A stretch of DNA of 64,000 bases from Antitrichia curtipendula (Eukaryota > Streptophyta > Bryopsida > Hypnales > Leucodontaceae), in the NCBI GenBank assembly GCA_951230915.1, contig OX579637.1, forward strand, positions 28,768,001-28,832,000. The letters run 5' to 3'. The notes under the pieces are model-generated. The model was not told the DNA's origin. It made no database searches and saw only the letters and a list, made by a program, of their open reading frames with translations. The translations under genes were made by a program, and so were the position numbers. Shown here one piece after another: positions 1 to 10,510 of the stretch (positions within the stretch are counted from its first letter, which is position 1; each line of letters starts with the position of its first letter).

Positions 1-2010
1 TTTATTTTTATTTTTAATTCTACATGATTAATAATACATGAATAGGATGAATAGGATGATTTGAAGATTTCAAAAAACAAATACAAGAGATCTTATTTAT
101 GACTTCCACCCATTATTTTTTACTTGTAAAATCAAACTGACAAGTAACTCATTATTAGAAGTAGAGAACTATCAAAAAATAAATTAAAAAGCTCTTACTT
201 AAATCATTATCCTTTACTTTTAATATTAGAGCAATATGACAAATAATACATGAGTAGGATGATTCTTTGAAAATTACAAAATGTAAATAGGTATGTTCTT
301 ACTTCAATCTCCACCATTATTTTTTTATTTTCAAAATCAACATGACAAGTAATTCATGATTAGAAGGAGTCTTTGAAAATTGCAAAAGTTAAAAAGAAAA
401 GTTCTTACTTAAATCATCATCATTTTCTTTGTGTTTATAAATCAAAGTGACAAGCAATTCATGCTTACAAAAAGCTTTGAAGAATTGCAAAAAATAAGTA
501 GAGAATTTCTTACATAAATGTGCATCTTTTGTTTTTCATTTTTATAATCAAAGTGACAAATCATAATTAAAAAGAGTCTTAGAGAATTGCAAGAAATAAA
601 TAGGGCAGTTATTACTTAAATCTCCACTCTTTATTTTTTATTTATATTATCAATACAACAAATGATTTATGATTATGAAGGTTCTTAGAGAATAGTCAAA
701 AATTTAAAAAAGAGAGTTTCTTACATAAATCACCACCATTTAATTTTTAAATCTTAAAAAAATATGACAATTTATTCATGAGTCATGATTAGAAGGATCT
801 TTTGAAAATTACAAATTTTAAAAGAAGAAGGCCATACTTAAATCTCCACCTTCTATTTTTTATTCTTAGATTAACCTTACAAACGATTCACTAGTACAAT
901 GATTCTTTGAAAATTGCAAATCTAAAAATAATGGATAAATTCTTACTTAAATCTCCACGTTAAATTTTAAAATCAACATGATAAATGATTTATAATTAGG
1001 ACAGCTCATTCATAATTGCCAAAAGTAAATAAGAAAGTTTGTACTTAAATCTCTATCCAATATTTTTAGATATTAAGTGACAACATGAAAAATAATACCT
1101 AAATTAAGTAGGATGAATTAGAGAATGGAGAAAACAAATTTTTAATTAAACCTTGATCTTTTATTTTTTTTATTTAGATCAATATGAAAAATAATTCAAG
1201 GTTAGAAGGACTCTTTGATAATTGCAAACTAAAATAAAATGAAAAAGTTCTTACTTAAATCTCACCCTTTATTTTTATTTATATAATCAAAATGGCAAAA
1301 AATTCATAATTATGAGGAATCTTGGAGAATTATAACAAACAAATAGGGATTTTACTATTTTAAATTTCCACCCTAAGTTATTTTTAATTATTAAATCAAC
1401 ATGACAAATAATACTTCAATAAGATGATTCTTTGAGAATTTTAAAAAGTAGATGGAAAAGTTCTTACTTATTTCCACCCTTTATTTTTATCAATTATAAA
1501 ATCAAAGTAAAAAATAATTCTTAACTAAATGAAGTCCTAAAGAATTGCAAAAAATAAATAGGAAAGTTCATACCTAAACGTCTATCCTTTGTGATTTATT
1601 ATTAAAATCATTATGTCAAACAATATATAGGTAGCACAGTTCTTTGAGAATTACAAAAATAAATAGTTATGTTCTTATTTCAATCTCTACCTATTATTTT
1701 TTATTTTTAGATCTATAATCTCTATCTTTTATTTTTAATTTTAAAAATCAACAAGGACAAATAAATTATGAAAGGACTGCAAAATTTAAAAGGAAAAGTT
1801 CTTATCTAAATAACCACCTTTACTTTGAATTTATTTAAAGTGACAAATCATTCATAATTAGAAAAAATCTTAGAGAGATGCAAAGAACAAATTAGAAAAA
1901 TTCTAATTAAATACCTAACATGAATTGCTAGATTCTTTGAAAATTGCAAAAAACAAATGGATGGCTTTTTATTTAAATCTTTATCCATTATGTTTGAAAA
2001 TTAAAGGCCT
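1..2010. repeat. Degenerate ~105-bp tandem satellite
   Basis: The unit has an anchor close to GTTCTTACTTAAATC followed by a pyrimidine-rich CCACC..TTATTTTT stretch, then AATCAACATGACAAATAATTC and CTTTGAAAATTGCAAA. Anchor copies fall near 191, 295, 401, 506, 607, 716, 831, 939, 1037, 1141, 1247, 1350, 1460, 1565, 1671, 1798, 1900 and 1966, so most spacings are 98-115 bp. About 18 copies are visible and the array runs off the left edge. Copies are strongly diverged. No gene is seen in it. Confidence 0.85.
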
Positions 2011-2241
2011 TTTTATTTGTTTTGGATTGCCCCTTTTGCGGTTGCTGCACATATAATTGCCCCACCTCCTAACCACATGTGTCCATGAAGAAAGAAAAAA
2101 TATCTCTTGAAGGGTATTACCTTTTACTTTACCTTTGGTCGCCACATATGCATATGTCCCTTGAAGGAATTAAATTCCTTCCAAAGACATTGTAGTTTTC
2201 AACTTTCTGCAATCGACCTACTACCTGCAATTATCCCTTCT

Positions 2242-2640
2242 TTATGAATCCTTTGAGAGAAGTAATGTCTTTACAAAGACATTGCAATTTTTACCTCTAC
2301 GGGGTCTTCCTATCACCTTTGGTTCGGCCGGATTGGTGATGCAGTCCGCCACCTTTGCCGGTAACTCGCCGTTCGGTGCAGCGTGCACCATCATTCCGTT
2401 CCTCAAGAGGATCCTCCTCTTGGCCTCCCAATCTCCTCGGATGTCACAAGGGATCTCGACCAACTTCTTAAACGGATCCCCGGGACCCTTCTTCGAGGGA
2501 CCTAGCTTATCCGCTTCCGGTATTTTCTGCAGAGCGGACTTCTCCCAAATTGGCAATCCTCTTCCGGTCGGAGAAGTCGTCTTATGCCCCTTGGGAGATT
2601 GGGCAAATCCAATGTGTGTAGCTGAACCTGGATGAGAAAA
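2242..2640 (-). pseudogene. Unrecognised GC-richer coding fragment
   Basis: The minus strand is open here and reads as a hydrophilic protein of about 130 residues with K/P/G-rich segments (PSKKGPGDPFKK, IGRPRRGK) and a stretch RNGMMVHAAPNGELPAKV. The CCGGA-rich codon style matches the repeat-borne gene at 10511-12440 and 25600-25996, so it may be another part of that family, but I could not align it. It abuts the RING-family fragment at 2600-3631, which runs in the opposite direction, so the junction is probably a chimera of two elements. No function is assigned. Confidence 0.35.
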
Positions 2641-3631
2641 AGAGCCCAAGAAGGTTTGGAATTGCACAATGTGCAAAAAGTACGTCAAATTGACGCACCT
2701 CTCCAAAATGTGGTCACAAGAAAGAGCAGACAAGCAATTTCGACGCTGGGAAGGACAAATTTCCACGTGCGAGGGCCAACACTTTGTGCACCAATACGAG
2801 GAAGTAACGCGGTGCGCTGAGCTGCTTGACTCCAAACCAAATGTTATGAATTATTCCAACATGGCCATGGTTTGGGCAGAGATTGTACTCCACAAAGATG
2901 TAGACTGGCGCACAATTTACGGGAAAAATGTTGACAATATGAAGCGCACTAATGCTATTATTTATACGAGTTGGACTCAACCGAGCGATTGTATGCGAAT
3001 GTGGTCCAATTGAGGGCAGTTTGGATTTCCGCCGGTTGTATTGCCGGATGCTGAGGATGAATGGTCGGACGACAATGATGTAGAAGACAATCTAACACCC
3101 GTAACATTTACAATGGGACATGAGCGTCAAGAAGCTCGGGAAGACATCAAGTTCAATCAACAAATGCAAGAAGCTATGCGTAGAAGCATGGAGGATCGGG
3201 GTCAATAACATGGGGATGATAGGCCCTACCAACATGATCGTACTACATCTGGTTCACAAGATGGTCAAAGGGTCTTACACTACGCTAACGACCCCCGAGG
3301 TACTTATTACAACCCAGAAAGAAGCCATAGAACCACACATGATTCTGAATCTAGCCAAGGAGGCTCCCAATACTATTCCGGATCTACTACGGGTGGTTCA
3401 TATGAGCGTCACATAGGCTCTCGTCATGTCGAACGAAGGCAAAGAAGGTCTCAGCACCGTGATGTAGTTCCTCCTCCAACTTTTGGAGGTCCTTACTATG
3501 GAAATCCCAATCACGGAGCTACGCCAAGTGACTATGGATGCACTTGGGGCGGAGGACCATATCTTGGCACTTATGGATCCGGTTCCACACCACCAAAACG
3601 TAGAGATGACATCCATTCAGATTCTGAGTAA
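2600..3631 (+). pseudogene. RING-family gene, N-terminal domain plus low-complexity tail
   Basis: One frame runs through three in-frame stops (TGA 2633, TGA 3011, TAA 3206) to TAA 3629. The first part has the pattern CK-x-Y-V-K-x-x-HLSKM followed by a VDWRTI motif about 75 residues later. The gene at 15442-17316 has the same pattern (CKDYIK..HISKM...VDWSTI), so the two are homologous. The rest is acidic, then Gln/Arg/Gly/Tyr-rich low complexity (about residues 150-330) ending DDIHSDSE. No RING-H2 finger is present here, so this is a partial or alternative architecture. All three stops can be explained by CGA or CAA becoming TGA or TAA. The N-terminal domain is not one I can name; its spaced Cys and His residues could bind zinc. 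Confidence 0.6.
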
Positions 3632-3904
3632 AGTAGGTAGAGCTATTTTAGTCGTTGTCTCACAATCGAGTGGGCCTTGGAATCTTTTGTCATTGGATTA
3701 TGGAGTGTGGCAATCATAGTACAAAAATATCGGCATCTCGGCAAATAGCATTTACGTACTAAAATACTTTGATGTAAATATATTGTATTAAAATGTATTT
3801 GGAGGTTGGTACTTGGTATCATCATAGCGTTATCGTTCAAGTATCAACTGTATTGCTTTTCAATATTAAAAATATTTGCGTACGATGAAATTCTATTATC
3901 ATTA

Positions 3905-4841
3905 TCCCCTAATCGTTTTTGACTATGTTTTCACCAAAAACGTTCCAAAACTGCCATTTCTAATACTACTGTCAAATTTTAGAAAAAAAAATTCTTGGAC
4001 ACATGTAACCATAGGATCTTGTAGTAAACTTGTTTAAGAAGATGTAGAAAAAATTTCAGAATTTTCCACAATGTGGATTGCAAGATAATAGTGTTTGAAC
4101 TGACAAAAATCCTTTTTTTGTCCTTGCAAAAAAACGGGCAACTGCCCTTCACAAGGTCACATTTGTATGAAAAAATGTCCAAAATTGTGGTTACTCTTTG
4201 GATTTATTCTTGAAGGCAAGTTGGCTACATGCTTGAAAATTTTCAGATCATTTGGAATTGTACAACATATAGGAAAAAAATAGTAAGTAGGAAGAGGTAG
4301 AGAATGATTCAAAACACTAAATTGTGAAGAATTTATTTATGGAATTGAAAAATGCCAATCCAACGGTTGTAATGTCTTAATAAACAATCTACACCCAATG
4401 CTTTTATTTTTTTTCAAAAATATTGAAAATTCAGTTAAATAAAAGACTTCAAAGTTTATTTTAGAGTTGAAATTCCATAACTACCCTTAAACTAAGAATC
4501 CTCATAACTTTTGACTCATAGATCTAAATGGAATGATTCAAAGCTTTCCACCTACATATAAATCTAAAGAACCAATTTCAAATTTTTGTTTTCTTAAAAA
4601 GTGATTTTTGAAGAAGTTTTTTTTGCTGCATGTGCTGCCCGCTAAGGACTGAAAATGACATATCATGCAATAACTTTTTAACCATGTAGTCAAAATTTAT
4701 GAGAATTATTGGGCCTTAAAGCTACTCCTCGGGCATGTGTTGTATGAAAATTTCAAAGAAAAAAAATATAAATTCCATTTGTAGTGAGTTGCCCAAAATC
4801 GCTATGTTGCCAAATAAACCACTTTGGTCTTTTAGGGGTTA
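3905..4841 (-). mobile_element. Non-coding 0.94-kb inverted-terminal element, copy 1
   Basis: This stretch is an inverted, diverged copy of 38021-38974. Both are bounded by ACCCCTAA-type ends (CCCCTAA at 3907, TTTAGGGGTTA at 4831). Shared internal landmarks in the same order include GACTATGTTTTCAC, ACACATGTAACCATAGGAT, ACATTTGTATGAAAAAATGT and AATGCCAATCCAA. There is no coding potential. It is best explained as a non-autonomous DNA transposon; the superfamily is not determined. Confidence 0.7.
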
Positions 4842-5177
4842 TATGTGTTTAACATTGATTATACAATTTTGAACCCAACCATACCAAGCTAATATCCATC
4901 AACAATAATTGTTGCATTGCACTTCTCATCCAAGGATTTCAAGCAAAACATATGATGAATGCATAAATAGATGGTAGACATTGGACATTGGAAGTTTCAA
5001 AACACACAACATTTCAAAACTTTATATCAATTATAAGGGTGCACATATGTTGGCATACATTGATGGTGCATATATATACTAAAAAATCCTTGCACACAAT
5101 CATATTGATTTCTGTATTCACTTTTACATTTACCTAATACTTCTATAGTTCTATGTAGTCCGCTTACATCATAGACA
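4842..5177. other. Intergenic, nothing recognised
   Basis: AT-rich sequence between the 0.94-kb element and the 3' end of the kinase-like pseudogene. It could hold that gene's 3' UTR; no poly(A) signal, RNA gene or repeat is identified with confidence. Confidence 0.4.
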
Positions 5178-6464
5178 CTAATATGAGTGGCGGAAGTGTT
5201 CATCCGAAATAGGCCAGTTGTAATTATTGGTAAATCGATGGATGATTTCGGACAAGCTACCTCGAGAATCAATCACCGAATCACAAAGGCGCTCTAAGTA
5301 AAGGTGAAAAATCTTTGCCAAATCCTCATGGCTAAATCTTGTATGTCCTTCATTTTCCCGATGCAAGCTCACGTAGGCCTCCGACATGCAACCATTGTTG
5401 ATGGCTTGAGCTATTTGACCAACCGCATATTCCTCCGATTTACGTGATAAATCCGGTATCTTTGACACATCCGCATCTCTTCTATGCAAGTATGCAATAG
5501 AAGGGTCCACCCACCACCTCTTTTTCAAGGTCTCAGTCCACTCACTCTGAGAGGTGAACGTGTACAAGGACTTCATTGGTTCATTACGTAAAGTAGTCAT
5601 GCCCCAATCGCAAACTCCAATGTAAACACGTGACTCATCATTGGGAAAGTGAAACATAATGTTGTCCAGTGAAAGATCATTGTGCAAATGTCCAGCGCTG
5701 TGCACTGCATTCATGAGGTGCACCAATGCCCATGCAAGCTCTGTGCGCTTCTTCCTCCAACGACCAAGAAAAAAAGCTTTGGTCACCTCTTCCGGGGTCG
5801 GTTGAGAATAAGCCAACCGAATGCCAATGTTATCGGGATATTCCTTATCCAATTTTAACATTTGCTTCAATGTTCCGCCATTCCACCAATACGAGTACCC
5901 TTCGTTTTGCGTTGCATAAACAGCAGAAAATCGGATAACTCCATCATGAGGAATTCTCACTGCCATTGACTTGTTTTGGTGTTCCAACCTTACAAGCAGA
6001 GGTTGTAAGCATTGTTGATGAGATACCTTCGCTGCGAACTTCCAAAATGTGGGTATCTCACGACATCCTTCAATTCAGACCCTCCGAATTGTTGCGTATC
6101 CACCCCTCAGGATTTGATCATCTTGTGGAATCACCCTTGCTGTTTCCGGAAGCTCTAAGAGATGTCGTTGCCCACGTTGCAACTCCACAAGTCCTTCATC
6201 ACTATTCCACCAACTCATTGAACCTTGCCTATTTAGATTCTTTGCAAAAGGGGCGCACTGGCGAACAAACAAGTCTGCCTTCAAAATGACCTGTTCAAAA
6301 GCGCCATCACCTACGCGGTGTTGCTTCGTGTACTTCTCTATGATCACCTTTGCATTCCACAATGCATCATGGACCTTGTTCGTTTGTTCACCTTGAAGCT
6401 CGTCTGCTAGTGGAGGCACAACATTTCCAGGTGGTGGTGAATTCACGTCATTCCCACCTGGCAT
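5178..6464 (-). pseudogene. Protein-kinase-like protein with one in-frame stop
   Basis: A single frame of 429 codons runs from ATG 6464 to a TGA at 5178, broken once by TGA at 6075-6077. Upstream of that stop is LRGGYATIRRV, which resembles a glycine-rich loop. Further on are HNDLSLDN (about residues 261-268, the HRDLKxxN catalytic loop with Arg changed to Asn) and CDWG (about 285-288, in place of DFG). The N-terminal 100 residues are hydrophilic and not recognised. If active it would act as a soluble Ser/Thr-type kinase, but the DWG and HND variants point to a divergent or inactive kinase-like fold. The stop fits CGA becoming TGA. The gene diverges from the HAD-like pseudogene across the GC-rich array at 6540-6760. 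Confidence 0.7.
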
Positions 6465-6539
6465 GTCGATGTCGTCGTCCTGATGATCACTATCACGCCC
6501 TTGCTCGAACTCCGTGTCGATTTCGACATCCTCCTTGGT

Positions 6540-6760
6540 TGGGCGGACAAGGCGTCAGGCTCGCGGACTCGATCGTGCGGACGAGATCGCACGGACGGAT
6601 CTTGCAGACGGGATTGTGCGGACGTGATCGCGCGGACTGGCACGTGCGGACGGGACGTCCGCGCGATCCCGTCCGCACGATCTGCCTGTCCGATTCTGGG
6701 CCGTCTGATTCGCACATACGCGTCCGCATGGCCTGGTCCGCCTTCGGACGCCATAAATAG
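6540..6760. repeat. GC-rich array of GCGGACG/CGTCCGC motifs with a central palindrome
   Basis: About ten copies of GTGCGGACG, GCGGACT or their reverse complements occur in 220 bp. Plus-orientation copies dominate on the left and reverse copies on the right. The two sets meet in a palindrome centred near 6655 (GTGCGGACGGGA...TCCCGTCCGCAC). It is the most CpG-dense stretch of its neighbourhood and lies between two divergently oriented pseudogenes. Several overlapping reading frames across it on both strands are by-products of the repeat and not genes. Confidence 0.75.
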
Positions 6761-6998
6761 CACGACGGACGGTTCATTCCTTACAATTGTTTTGCTTGCG
6801 GAGTGGGTGATCCAGTGCCTCTCAGTGGCTCTGCGCGCCCCTTTCGTTTTGGTGCGTGAACGATTGTGCTCGGATACTGAATTGCACCAAATTATTTTGG
6901 TGATTACTTGGTTTTGAAGGCCTTGTTAACAACTTCACCTCGTTTCATTTGCAAGTGTCAAACATTTTGTTCAGTTCTCCTAAAGATTCATGTGAACT

Positions 6999-7785
6999 TT
7001 GTCATCAAATCATTTCATTTTAATCAAGGTTATCACGCCTCGCAATAGTAGTTCAAGGTCCAATAACAAAGACAAATCCCAGGACATGAACTGGGGAGGT
7101 GGCTCAACGTTGGTCGCCGTGAGGTGGCTCAACGTTGTCCTGGACCTGAATGGGATTTTATGTGTGTCTGAAGAAATCAAAACCAAGGGATGGTACAATC
7201 ACGTAGGTGAATCCTCACATGGACACTCTGCCAGAGTTCTTGTATCGTGGGAAAGAAAGAAGTTTATGTCAGGCCCAATTGCTTGCAGTTCTTGAGTGAG
7301 TTAGCAAAGATTGCCATCATCTCAGTGTGGAGCTCCATGAAAATGTTCAACACTGAAAGTGTTTGTAAACATCTTTTCGATGGTATAGAAATGCCCTATC
7401 TCGTACTCGGGCAAGAGTCCTACACCACATTGAAGTGCAAGGATGGTTTTGGAAAGATCACGACTTTCAAAGAGCCCAATACAAACAAGGACTTGTTCCT
7501 TAAAAACTTGAGTACTTTGTTCAATGGGTCACGAGGGAATTTTATGTCAGAGAATACCATCATAGTGAAGGACAGCCCTTGTAAGCACATTATGAGCAAG
7601 ACAGAGAATGTCATTCTCCCTGACACTTGGTCAAACAGGGGAAATGGTCCGAAGGACACGTTTCTCTTGGACATCCTCCTTCCCTGGTTTAGGCGCCTTC
7701 ACGCTGCTCAAGATGAAGGATTGAAGTCGTTTAGGGAGAATAGCTCAGGGAAGATGGGATGGCGGATGCTCTGCGACAAATAAAG
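6999..7785 (+). pseudogene. HAD/FCP1-like phosphatase family, frameshifted
   Basis: Two overlapping frames together give one protein. The first ends in VVLDLNGILC (around 7136-7165), which matches the DxDGT motif of HAD phosphatases with Asn at the second acidic position, as in the plant DLNG/DVNG subfamily. Near 7260 the frame shifts and continues as VYVRPNCLQFL, then IISVWSSM (motif II, WTSS-like), then VKDSP (around 7567, the DDSP motif with Lys for the first Asp), then LPDTWSNRG. The spacing suits an FCP1-homology domain of about 200 residues. FCP1-type enzymes dephosphorylate phosphoproteins such as the RNA polymerase II tail; plant DLNG members are poorly characterised. The frameshift and altered acidic residues argue for a dead copy. 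An open stretch continues to about 7956 in another frame. Confidence 0.65.
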
Positions 7786-8389
7786 TCGTCGAGAGTACAA
7801 CAGGCTAATGGAAGCAGTTCGACTGTTGTTGAGCTTGAGATAGGCCAACGGGTTTCTTTTTTTTTAGTTCAGATTAGCTTTACTAGATCCACGCTAGGGG
7901 TCGGGCTTCATCATTGGCAACACAATTTAGCTCGTGTCGACCTGAACTATGCATAGTTTATGAATTTTGTGCTCTTCAATTTTGTGTAATATATTGTTCA
8001 CGGGAATAAAACGGAAATGCTTCTTCATCATAAGTTCATTTGCGTTTTCCACTTCACTTCTTCGTTTGTGAGGGTTAGGTCGGATCGACCTCATTTGTGG
8101 GTCCTATATGTTTAGTTCACGGCTTGTATGTTTATTGTGGGTCAAGTTGACCTTTTCAAAGACATTTTAGGTCGAGTCCACCTCTTCCATGTTGTGTCTT
8201 GGTTGAGTTGAATGCATCTACGTTGTTATTGATCAAGTTGATCCCTTCAATCTAATTCATCTAAACTCTACGCATTCCAAAATGGTGGCTCTTTTCTTTG
8301 CCGAGAGTTCTGGACATGTTCTCCTACTTGTGCTTTTGTTGACACGGGTTTTGCATTTGGCTTTCCGTTTTAGACTGTTTGCAGGTCGT

Positions 8390-8913
8390 CATCTCCAATT
8401 TGAAAGAGAAGTTTGGCTTGCGCAGCATTGACGGATTCCTTCTTGGAGTACGGCCAAAACGCAATCTTGAACACGGGGAACTTCTTGTGTTTGGCCGCAA
8501 CAGCAAATTCCACGATGGACTTCTCACTAAAACCTATGGAGGACGGTGTGTTGGACAGTCCGCCAAGTGGAACTCCGCATCTGTCCAAATCATGCTCACC
8601 TTCTCTTTTACGACCCACTATAGCGGAGGGGTCACAAATGTTGATGTCTGCCTCCGACAGAGTACCGCAGACAAAGCTCTATGACGATGGTGGTGTGAAA
8701 ATGACCTTGCCTGAGGTGGAGGCAATGGCGTTGGAAAGAGTGCGCAATAAAATACTTCCTGGCCGTTCTCATCCACCGCCTTTGCCAGCACAACGTCTAA
8801 GGGCTCTTAGTGTGCGGAAGACAATGACACACGATGGATTACCCCCAAACCTCTCTTTTTGTTGTTATATCTCTCTCTTCCGTTTGAGACAAGCATTACA
8901 AGATTACAAGTAG
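8390..8913 (+). CDS. Unrecognised open reading frame of about 166 codons
   Basis: An open frame ends at TAG 8911 and can be entered from an acceptor-like site TTTGCAG near 8380 (CTG or exon start rather than a clear ATG). The product has PSGTPHLSKSCSPSLLRP, a charged segment MTLPEVEAMALERVRNK and a Pro-rich LPGRSHPPPLPAQRL. No family is recognised. It could be a 3' exon of the HAD-like gene upstream or an unrelated fragment. A frame on the same strand from 8379 is a shadow. Confidence 0.3.
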
Positions 8914-10020
8914 TGTGACAATGCTTACAATCGAGGACCTGAAATTCAAAAGGCCTTAGAGATGTTGAAGAGTAAATCACACATGTAGTATCTGTTCATA
9001 TTGTAGGTTCCAAATCTATACGTACAAAATAGCATTGTGCAGTTACTTTGAAAAACTCAATGCTGGAGTGAATCACGCTCACGGCAGCTACATATATTTT
9101 TAGTATACCTTTTGGGGATGCAAAAATTTAAAAAACGGAAGAGAGTGATATAATAACAAAAAGAGAGGTTCACTATCATTTGAAAATGTTTATGAAGGCA
9201 ATGCATTAAGGACCTCCTAATTTTGCAATATAGACACCATTTCAGCATATCAGGGAGCCAAGAATTCATTTCATATTCTGAACTATTATGTCGCAAAGGC
9301 TCATGTTTAGATTGAGAACAATGCAAACCCGTTCAAATATTACAAGCCGGATAGACAAAGTATCGAATCTTCATAGTCTGTACTAGTCCTGCAAATAGAA
9401 GCTTCGAAAGAGGACGCCATCATAATGGAAGAAGGAAGTGGATGTCAAGCTTTGACATGAATGTGGACAAGGAAATTATGGAGACAAACTAACCTAGGTT
9501 CTACTATAATCACTCCTGTAGGGAGCACTAGAAAACACCTACATCTCGAGTGCCATTAAGAGAAGTGCTGCATTGGATTATGGGGTACTTGTTTCTATCA
9601 TTTCCATGCTTAGACCTAGATCACAAGCTTAGCATCCACTTCATTCTTCTATCACCATGGCGTCGTCTTCTGAAGCAATCTATTTGCAGTGTCTATCACA
9701 GACTATGGAGATGAGATACTTTGCTTCCAGGAGTGTAACGGTAGGCAGTGCCTCTTCACATGTCCAATTTGCAATGTATTAGTCTAGTACATCATTATTT
9801 AATGAATATTTGACATTCATTGTGTTGCATATTGCAATTCCTGCATGATACTTCAAAATATTTCATTAGAAAACCTATTTTGCATGATATTGCATTGCTT
9901 TTCTTATGGTTACGAACAAGTCATTCCTCTTTGTTTATGATACAATTGCCTCTTGCTATTCTCATATTGTGGGAAAAAGACTCTCATTTTGTTGCAAAAC
10001 TCTCATTTTAATGAATATAA
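8914..10020. other. Non-coding stretch, nothing recognised
   Basis: AT-rich with no coherent coding frame. A CACTAGAAAACACC at 9527 resembles a decayed CACTA-type terminus (compare 39565) but has no partner. Confidence 0.4.
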
Positions 10021-10410
10021 TGTTGAAACCGGATCCAGACAGAATCCGGGGGTAACTTCTCCTTTCAAGTTTCCCACCACCGAACCACCAGAACTAACAA
10101 TGGTCAGTGCATTGCCTAACCCTCACACAAGACACAGACTTTCCAGACCAGTGCTCATGGAGTTGAATTCCAGCTTTCTTTGCAAGATGGAATATAAAAA
10201 CAAGAAAATGAAACTGCCCGGAGTTGAAACTAACTTCCAACCTCTAAATACTAACTCCAAGGAACCCTAAAAATCCTAGGGAACAAAACCAAAGGACCAG
10301 GGAATGATAGGTGTCATTCCTTATCCCCTAAGTTGACATTCCTACCAACCCTACCTTTCTGCAAAATGTAGATCTCAGATCCGAAATTCCCGGAAAGAGG
10401 AAGTCCAGGT
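10021..10410 (-). repeat. 3' flank of repeat-borne gene, shared with 25190-25575
   Basis: Around 390 bp here align along their length with 25190-25575, for example GAATCCGGGGGTAACTTCTC, ACTCATGGAGTTGAA, AACTGCCCGGAGTTG and TAGATCTCAGATCC. On the minus strand it lies just 3' of the gene at 10511-12440. It probably is the 3' UTR or terminal region of the element. Flank homology shows both loci descend from one multicopy element and not just from a gene family. Confidence 0.8.
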
Positions 10411-10510
10411 GCATCCAACTGAAAAGCAACTAGCTAACTGCTTTCTACCTACTCAAAACCTTGGATTTTTGTTTTTAAACATGCTAGGGCTACCCTAAGA
10501 AACTACCTAA

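Noticed and set aside
6443..6917. Overlapping Arg-rich frames on both strands
   Set aside because: They are by-products of the GCGGACG palindromic array; no consistent codon pattern.
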